Assembly: GCA_963281255.1 (NCBI GenBank)
Contig: OY725491.1
Coordinates: forward strand, 1,364,001 to 1,428,000
Source: Aphrocallistes beatrix
Taxonomy: Eukaryota; Porifera; Hexactinellida; Sceptrulophora; Aphrocallistidae
Direction: 5' to 3'
DNA: 64,000 bases
A program made the translations under genes and the position numbers. Below, piece by piece: positions 57,900 through 64,000 of the stretch (position 1 is the stretch's first letter; every line of letters begins with the position of its first letter). The notes below the pieces were generated by a model that had not been told where the DNA came from, ran no database searches, and worked only from the letters and a program-made list of their open reading frames with translations.

Positions 57900-59665
57900 T
57901 TACTTCATCTTTGCTAATTTAAATTTTGATATTTTTCTGCTTTCTTGCGGCATGTCTGTGCCAGAATTTGCAGGAGATAAAGGCTTCCTTTCTCTTACTA
58001 TTTTAGTAAAAGCTTGTGTGTCCATTTCTCTGGGAGGGGGCGTCTGTTTTTCTGTGTTTTTTTCGTCATTTTCTGCCCATCTAACCTTTCTCTTCGATTG
58101 TGTTTCTCCCTCAAAATGCTCGTATCTTCTCATTCTGTCTGGACTGCTGTTATAAATATCTGCAGGAGAGGAGACTTTTTGAGTTTCCAACCGCTCTGGA
58201 CTAACTTCATTTTCCGTATTTAATTTAGTATGATGAAATTGTATCGTAGAGGTATAAGGCATTTTCATAATCTCATTTTCGAATATTGATTCATCAATCG
58301 ATGAATCTTCTATTAGTTCAGGTTGGGATCTCCTTCTGTTTTCCTCATCTAGAAAAAATTCTACTTTTATAACGAATACAAATTGAAACTGAAATAAAAA
58401 TAGCTTTACAACTCGAAAATTCGACCATTATCACAATGGGTTTCCTGGAACTATCTTGAATCTAATTCTACTCAATCGAATTTCCTTCTTTACATCATCA
58501 GAAAATTAAAATTTAAACAAATCGCTTATTCAAATGGGGAACGTAAAATAAGCAAATATGCCGATAGAGATACGTCAGTGATTGACAGCAGTGATATCAG
58601 CTTGGTAGAAGCTACCTCATTAACTGTGATCAAATAAGAAATGTTTATTCGTTAGTGACATTAAATTAATCCATTTAACATGACAAAATGTTAAATTAGT
58701 CCGAGCAAGAATGGAACAAATATAAAAGGAATGTCGGAATTATTCCTTACGAGTTATGAAATGGGGAGTAAAATAGAAAATGTTTGAAAATCGAATTTAT
58801 AGATATCAATGATATCACCAGTACACATCAAAATGAGTTTTCTTCCATACAGGACTTAATCAATCAAATAAAACCTAAAATTATCCTTTCTGTTGGGAGA
58901 AAGGTATGGTATCATAAAATATTGAGAAGAAAGCAATTCTCAATACTCTTATTCTACTATTTTTCATCCATTCTATAACTTAAGATTAATATTTTAAGAT
59001 TTAAGGAATAAATTCGTAATTTGGCTTAATATTTTGTAAAGATCGTTTAACTACGGAAGTCGAATTAACATTTTAATCTCTCTCATCTTACCAAGGGATT
59101 CTTCAGCTCTTTGCAGTTCTGTCAACCTAGCCTCAAAGTCAAGAAATGCTTTATCTCTCTCTTTCTTAGTCCTTTCCTCTTTTCTAGTTCTGTCTGTCAA
59201 ATTCGGACCCTTTAAAGTTGTGATCTCCCCGGATTCACTCTCAAACTCGATAATCTCTTCAAAGTCCCGATTTTCATCCGAATTCTTACTGAATTCTTTA
59301 GTGAATTTGAGGCCTTCACTGATATTTTCACGCTCCTTACTTGCCTCTCCTATACTCTCATCAACCTGCTTTATTCTACGTTCTGCGATTTCGCGAGCAT
59401 TCTTAGCAGTGCACTCAACAAACCAATTATCACCCAAGAGGACTAATATCTCGTTTGTATTGACCAGCCTTCCAGGGATGAATGCCTTTTTACCTAGAGG
59501 GATCATCATAGGATACTCTAGCTTATCAGGCAATGTCTGGAGTTGCTTGGAAACTCTTTGGTAGTCAGATTTGAACCTTTTGAGTTGGTCCAACTTGGAT
59601 TCAGATTTGAGGAGAGATTTCTCTTGCTCAATCCCGAGGCGAAGTAGTTGTTCCTTTGGTAGCAT
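57900..59665 (-). CDS. URI1: Unconventional prefoldin RPB5 interactor 1
   Basis: Alpha-type prefoldin of the URI/R2TP-prefoldin-like complex, which helps assemble RNA polymerases and binds RPB5. Exons 59665-59092 and 58348-57900 (phase 1 join) give 340 residues, shorter than human (535). The prefoldin domain (about 1-100) has two helices flanking the beta-hairpin MMIPLGKKAFIPGRLVNTNE with LGDNWFVECTAKNA. A charged coiled coil follows (about 130-195). Exon 2 is a disordered tail with a PP1-docking RVxF-like motif (KVRW) and a basic C-terminal box (ISKFKLAK) that matches the family's C-terminal motif. The first exon alone looks complete but ends at a good GTAAGA donor. Confidence 0.9.
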
Positions 59666-60343
59666 AACTACTCGAGCTAGAAAGAAGCATTCTTAGCATC
59701 ACACTAGAGCCATTACTAGCACAGTTAATTGAGGAATGTCTAGGAATCTAAAGGGGTAACAAAGGGTGGTCCCAGGAAGGAGGGGGACATTTAATCCTTG
59801 GGCCTCGAATTTAATGAATGAGACCAATAAAACCATGAAGATCTGAGACTATGCCTATTTGCCCCATCTACTGATGCAATAGTGCCAGATGTCCCCAACT
59901 AGAGTTGTAGCCCTAAGGTCATATCTCCTAGACTCGTGGCACTAGAGCGGAGAGTTCCTCCAGACATATGACCTGACAGGAATCCCGACTCTAGGGCGAG
60001 AGTTCCGGTTGGCAGTACTTACACCCTGACACCGGACCAAACGTAATGTAATGATATATCAGAAGGAAATTAACTCTAGGTCTATTTTTTAGAAAGCAGA
60101 TTATCTCCCCCCGCTGCCAACAAAAAATCTGGATCTGCCCCTGTACAAGGTGTGACAGGCCATAACCAAGGAGACAAACGTTAAATAGGAAAGAGGGAGG
60201 GAATCTAGGATAACATCCCCTAGTTACTATACGAAAACTAAAGAATTATAAAAAAATAATTAAGAATCAAAATAGTATGAATGAATAAGTGACGATGGAA
60301 ATATAAAATAAACTTAGCGAATAATAAAATATGGTGTAAGCAT
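59666..60343. other. Intergenic with transposon-derived segments
   Basis: GC-richer patch at about 59755-60143. It has GGTGGTCCCAGGAAGG at one end (similar to the element at 44135) and GGATCTGCCCCTG at the other, a form common for hAT ends. No clean duplication; probably two decayed elements. Confidence 0.45.
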
Positions 60344-60646
60344 TCAGGAGAGATGAACTCTCTCAGTCTCCACCTCACCCTGCACCTGGTTGGAGAAGAC
60401 CAGAAAGTAACAGGACGATGCTAACACCAACAAAGTTAGTAGGAAGATTGAGAGAGAATGATCAGAGAGAAAATCAGATCTGGCACTCTGTACTGCCTCT
60501 CTCTTGTGTGTGCTTCTTGAGCTCTGCCTCCTTAAGGAAGGCAGTTGCTGGTGTCTCCTGACGGTAGACTGTTGGTGCTGCCCTATAGCCAGTCTGTGCT
60601 TCGTCACAGGGATAGCAGTACGGTTAGCTTTATCACGTTTTGTCAT
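60344..60646 (-). CDS. Small tail-anchored membrane protein, TRIQK-like (tentative)
   Basis: 100 residues, one exon: a basic N-terminus and one TM helix near the C-terminus (LSIFLLTLLVLASSCYFLVF, about 65-84), with a short lumenal end. The opening resembles vertebrate TRIQK: charged start, then IPVTKHRLAIGQ beside the vertebrate LPVDQYRKQIGK, followed by repeated Q-x-x-(K/R) spacing (QQSTVRR, QLPSLRR, QSSR). TRIQK is a small ER membrane protein of 86 residues. The similarity is weak and partly from memory of the family, so treat it as a hypothesis. It is divergent from midasin, 487 bp apart. Confidence 0.5.
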   Translation of the reverse strand: MTKRDKANRTAIPVTKHRLAIGQHQQSTVRRHQQLPSLRRQSSRSTHKREAVQSARSDFLSDHSLSIFLLTLLVLASSCYFLVFSNQVQGEVETERVHLS

Positions 60647-61133
60647 GGGATTATGCTGGAATCCAATTCAACACAGTGTCATGTCATAACTCAGATGCAA
60701 TATTTATGCTTCCATTAGAAGTACATGTGAGTTCTAGGTGACAATTGAAGTATGTAGCTGTGAACGGTGAAATGATTTTTCCTTGAAAGCTAGTGTAATT
60801 GAATGTGTATAATATAACCTTGAGGAGTTAATCTTGCCAAAGTAGATTGGCCATAGTATATTCTAAACTTTAAAATACTTACTATTTGCATTGCAGTTTT
60901 GCTTTAAGTTAATTAATCACTGATGTAATATTAATATTAATATTCTTTCTTTAGAATAGTATTAAAAATTCTAATAATATAATAAACTAATCAAATTCTA
61001 AATGGAGGAGTCTTCACAGACAGCGAGCTACTGCCTAATATTACTATGTGACCATATCATCGAAAGCATTGCATTGCGTTATATGATCTCAATCAAATTT
61101 TGAGCAATCTATTGAACTAACTAGAATTGGCCT
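60647..61133. other. Divergent promoter region between the TRIQK-like gene and midasin
   Basis: 487 bp, AT-rich, with ATTAATATTAATATT near 60930. No element recognised. Confidence 0.45.
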
Positions 61134-64000
61134 ATGGATATTTCAACTTATGAACAAGAGCTACTCTCATTTCTAGAACTCCACTCTCCAAACGCTATAT
61201 CTAGCACTGATGCCAAGTCTGATTTCCGATCATGGATAGAAAAGTATTCTCGTTATATTCTCTCTTCTTCTGATTTTGTTCTTCTCGAAAAATATCCTTT
61301 ACTTTGCCCGGCGGTCGTTTCGTACCTCATTGATCTTAGTAAAATTGAGGAGTTTGATTTTCGTTTGATTCTTCCTCTCCTAAACTCCGTACGTATTCAC
61401 CCTCTCCTTTCTACTGTTGTCTTCAGATACTTCTTACAGAATGAAATAAACTTTCAAAACATTTCAAATCAATCCACGATTATATCCATACTAAAGATTA
61501 TAACTTGCCTTATCTCGGTTGAACGACATTGCTTTGGTAATTTAAATTTTTCCTCATTTTTCCCTCTCACCTACCATAAAGACTCCCGCATAAAATGGGA
61601 GGCTTATAAACTATTTGCAAATCTGTTTCAAATCGATCTCGAACAAATTGCTCGATTGCATTTCAAAGATTCTTTCCTTCTAGATTCCGTTGATATTGAT
61701 GCAACACCTCACACCTTGAAATCAATAAATATGTGTGAAAATCATATCAAACAACTCAAACATTTGACTTCAACATTCTCTGACTGGGTTGACCTACAAG
61801 GAATCTTGTTACCTAAAGCAACAGTTGGTAATTACCATTACTACCCACCGAATAATCTCATTCTTGTACCAACAACGAAAACGACCATTCAATCCATCGC
61901 ATTTGCAATCGCACAACAAGCTCCAATACTAATAAGAGGAGAAATCGGAGTTGGAAAAACTACACTCATAAAGCATATCGCTAACCTCATAGGACGAAGT
62001 GAAGATGTAATAACGGTTCAATTGAGTGATCAGACGGATAGTAAGTCGCTCATAGGCAACTACACTTCTACTGAAAAGCCTGGCCAGTTTGTGTGGAAAC
62101 CGGGGGTATTAGTCCATGCAATGCAAGCAGGGAAATGGTTACTGCTAGAAGATATTGATTATGCTGGTAAAGACGTCGTGTCAACGTTACTACCCATATT
62201 AGAGAACAGAGTTCTACCCATCCCGGGAATGAGCGAATCGGTAACAGCGGATTTAGGCTTTCAGATATTTGCTACACAACGGACAAATGCCAAAGGACAG
62301 CCAATGTTTTCATCTGAAGCGAATCTCCTTGAGAAGTATTGGAGCATAGTTCAAGTTGGTTGTCCAGATGATAATGAATTGGCCCTCATTATAGGTGAGA
62401 AATACCCGAATTTATCCAACACTGCTACCAAACTAGTCAAAATATTTCTCACTATTACCACCGAAAGTACTGAGAGTTTGTACAAAAGGAAACTGACTCT
62501 ACGCGATTTGATGAAATGGTGCAAACGTATTGAGAATTTTGTTGATGGGCTTGAAGCGATCAATTTAGAAGGGATTTTCTTAGAGGCACTTGACTGCTTT
62601 GTAGTTCCATTCTTATCCAAAAACACTCAAAACAGCTTAGCAAAACAACTTGCAGATGCTCTAGGGTTGAATAAACCGACGCTAGAATACTATCTCACCA
62701 ACTACAAGCCAAGAATAACGTTTTCAAGTGTCAATTTTTGCATAGGACGGGCACTTCTTCCACTAAGACAGACAACTATACACATAGACGTACCGATAAA
62801 AACCGCGAAATTTGCCTACACTCAACAAACTTCAGTGCTGTTAGAGAGAATCGCCGTATGTGTACAGCATGGAGAACCCGTGTTGTTGGTAGGTGAAACA
62901 GGAACAGGGAAAACATCAGCTGTTCAACACCTAGCTACACAAACAAACAACAAACTTGTTGTTATAAACATGAGTAGGCAGAGTGATACTGTTGATTTAC
63001 TGGGCGGGTATAAACCAGTTGATCTTGAATACCTTATGGAACCTCTGAAGAATACATTTCTACGATATTTTGAAAAAACTTTTTCTAAATCTAAAAATGA
63101 GGTTTTTATGGGACACATTAATGCCACTTATCAAAAGAAGGAATGGAACACATTGACCAAGATGATGGAACATGTTCAAATAGCTGCAAGAAAGAAAGAG
63201 AATCTATCCGATACAAGTACGAAACATTGGGAAAACTTTGGAAGAGAACTGAAAGTTGCTCGGGAAAATGTCAACGAGATGCGAAACGCATTTGCTTTTC
63301 GATTTGTCGAAGGTTCTCTTGTGAGAGCAATAAGGAATGGTTGGTGGGTGTTGCTAGACGAGATAAACCTAGCTTGCCCCGAGGTTCTCGAATGTTTGAA
63401 TGGGATCTTAGACCAAACTACAGATTCAGTGCATCTCACAGACATACACAATGATGTGCCCATCAAGAAGAATGAACATTTCCATATTTTCGCTTGCATG
63501 AATCCAGCATTGGATGTGGGTAAAAAGAGATTGCCACAGGGAATTGAAAATAGATTCACTGAAATTTTCGTCCACGAGTTAACACAAAAACAAGATCTCA
63601 CAATTCTAATAAATGATTATCTCCAAATGGCATCTCAAAGTGTTGAAGTTGTGGATAGTATTGTGGAGTTCTATCTCAAAGTTTTAAGATTGGCTTCAAG
63701 CCAATTGGTGGACGGATGTGGACATAAACCACACTTCAGTTTGAGGAGCTTATGTAGGGCTCTACGTTACTCTGCCAGTAATCCTTGCCGCAACTATCTC
63801 AGGTCTATATACGAAGGAATTTGTCTCAGTTTCTTAACACAACTTGATCAAGAGTCTTATTCCACTGTAGAAGCATTGGCATGCAAGATCATCCTTAATA
63901 ACTCAACCGCTACTCTCAAACACAAAATTCCCAAACCGAAAGATCGTTTACATTACACAGACATATTAGGCTATTGGATATGTCGAGGAAATTTAGAATG
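61134..64000 (+). CDS. MDN1: Midasin (dynein-like AAA ATPase of ribosome biogenesis), N-terminal part
   Basis: Giant AAA+ ATPase that removes assembly factors from pre-60S ribosomal particles in the nucleus. An uninterrupted frame of 955 codons runs from the Met at 61134 to the window end; the full protein is usually about 5000 residues, so most lies outside. The first 240 residues are the helical N-terminal domain. AAA1 has Walker A GEIGVGKTT (about 269-277) and Walker B KWLLLEDID (about 333-341). AAA2 has Walker A GETGTGKTS (about 587-595) and Walker B GWWVLLDEINLACPE (about 735-749), followed by IFACMNPALDVGKKRLP and the Arg-containing RFTE segment. No introns in the visible part, which is exceptional for an animal MDN1. 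Identification is firm. Confidence 0.94.
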   Translation, partial: MDISTYEQELLSFLELHSPNAISSTDAKSDFRSWIEKYSRYILSSSDFVLLEKYPLLCPAVVSYLIDLSKIEEFDFRLILPLLNSVRIHPLLSTVVFRYFLQNEINFQNISNQSTIISILKIITCLISVERHCFGNLNFSSFFPLTYHKDSRIKWEAYKLFANLFQIDLEQIARLHFKDSFLLDSVDIDATPHTLKSINMCENHIKQLKHLTSTFSDWVDLQGILLPKATVGNYHYYPPNNLILVPTTKTTIQSIAFAIAQQAPILIRGEIGVGKTTLIKHIANLIGRSEDVITVQLSDQTDSKSLIGNYTSTEKPGQFVWKPGVLVHAMQAGKWLLLEDIDYAGKDVVSTLLPILENRVLPIPGMSESVTADLGFQIFATQRTNAKGQPMFSSEANLLEKYWSIVQVGCPDDNELALIIGEKYPNLSNTATKLVKIFLTITTESTESLYKRKLTLRDLMKWCKRIENFVDGLEAINLEGIFLEALDCFVVPFLSKNTQNSLAKQLADALGLNKPTLEYYLTNYKPRITFSSVNFCIGRALLPLRQTTIHIDVPIKTAKFAYTQQTSVLLERIAVCVQHGEPVLLVGETGTGKTSAVQHLATQTNNKLVVINMSRQSDTVDLLGGYKPVDLEYLMEPLKNTFLRYFEKTFSKSKNEVFMGHINATYQKKEWNTLTKMMEHVQIAARKKENLSDTSTKHWENFGRELKVARENVNEMRNAFAFRFVEGSLVRAIRNGWWVLLDEINLACPEVLECLNGILDQTTDSVHLTDIHNDVPIKKNEHFHIFACMNPALDVGKKRLPQGIENRFTEIFVHELTQKQDLTILINDYLQMASQSVEVVDSIVEFYLKVLRLASSQLVDGCGHKPHFSLRSLCRALRYSASNPCRNYLRSIYEGICLSFLTQLDQESYSTVEALACKIILNNSTATLKHKIPKPKDRLHYTDILGYWICRGNLE

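Noticed and set aside
63143..63601. Frames on both strands near the right edge
   Set aside because: The continuous midasin frame with Walker motifs explains this stretch.
1..64000. CRISPR arrays, rRNA, tRNA genes, or a prokaryotic operon layout
   Set aside because: No regularly spaced direct repeats, no rRNA blocks and no convincing tRNA arms were seen by eye. Spliced genes and animal families exclude a bacterial origin. A tRNA scan was not run.

Overview
This window is nuclear DNA of an animal. The evidence is GT-AG introns, TATA boxes, AATAAA signals, and animal gene families: plasma-membrane Ca2+-ATPase, mannose-6-phosphate-receptor-like protein, beta-thymosin, a p55-type MAGUK, and a myristoylated G-alpha subunit. 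Sterol 14-demethylase (CYP51) and epsilon-tubulin argue against insects and nematodes. Low gene density in AT-rich spacers, many single-exon genes and a fixed set of short DNA transposons suggest an early-branching invertebrate, possibly a sponge. That placement is inference and is not proven by the sequence.

Layout. Minus strand, 1-10000: PMCA-type Ca2+ pump (5' half, seven exons, running off the left edge), COG1 (one exon), and a 45-residue beta-thymosin. 10000-12500 is transposon debris. Next come a class V aminotransferase (+), then on the minus strand MRPL12, a two-thioredoxin protein disulfide isomerase (three exons), proteasome beta5 (three exons), CYP51 and a p55/MPP-like MAGUK. Plus strand, 27-46 kb: YPEL5, a two-MRH-domain M6P-receptor-like protein with an intronless epsilon-tubulin gene inside its first intron on the same strand, and a G-alpha gene of eight exons over 13 kb. 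46-49 kb holds two small paralogous basic coiled-coil proteins. 51-56 kb holds a head-to-head pair of paralogous single-exon type I membrane proteins of no recognised family. 57.9-60.7 kb holds URI1 (two exons) and a small tail-anchored protein resembling TRIQK. From 61134 the N-terminal fifth or so of midasin runs off the right edge.

The genes are mostly housekeeping and do not form one pathway. Several belong to secretion and protein quality control (COG1, PDI, M6PR-like, proteasome beta5) or ribosome and RNA-polymerase biogenesis (midasin, MRPL12, URI1). Exon structures for PMCA, PDI, PSMB5, the M6PR-like gene, G-alpha and URI1 were derived by hand; all junctions have GT/AG ends and keep frame.

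The main non-genic signal is a dense set of short non-autonomous DNA transposons. At least five have readable perfect 8-bp target duplications (hAT-type), and there is a pogo/Tigger-like family (ends CAGTCGACTCCGCTTAAT, TA target). No transposase gene is present. Several insertions sit within about 30 bp of splice sites or in a promoter. Three near-perfect hairpins/palindromes are unexplained.
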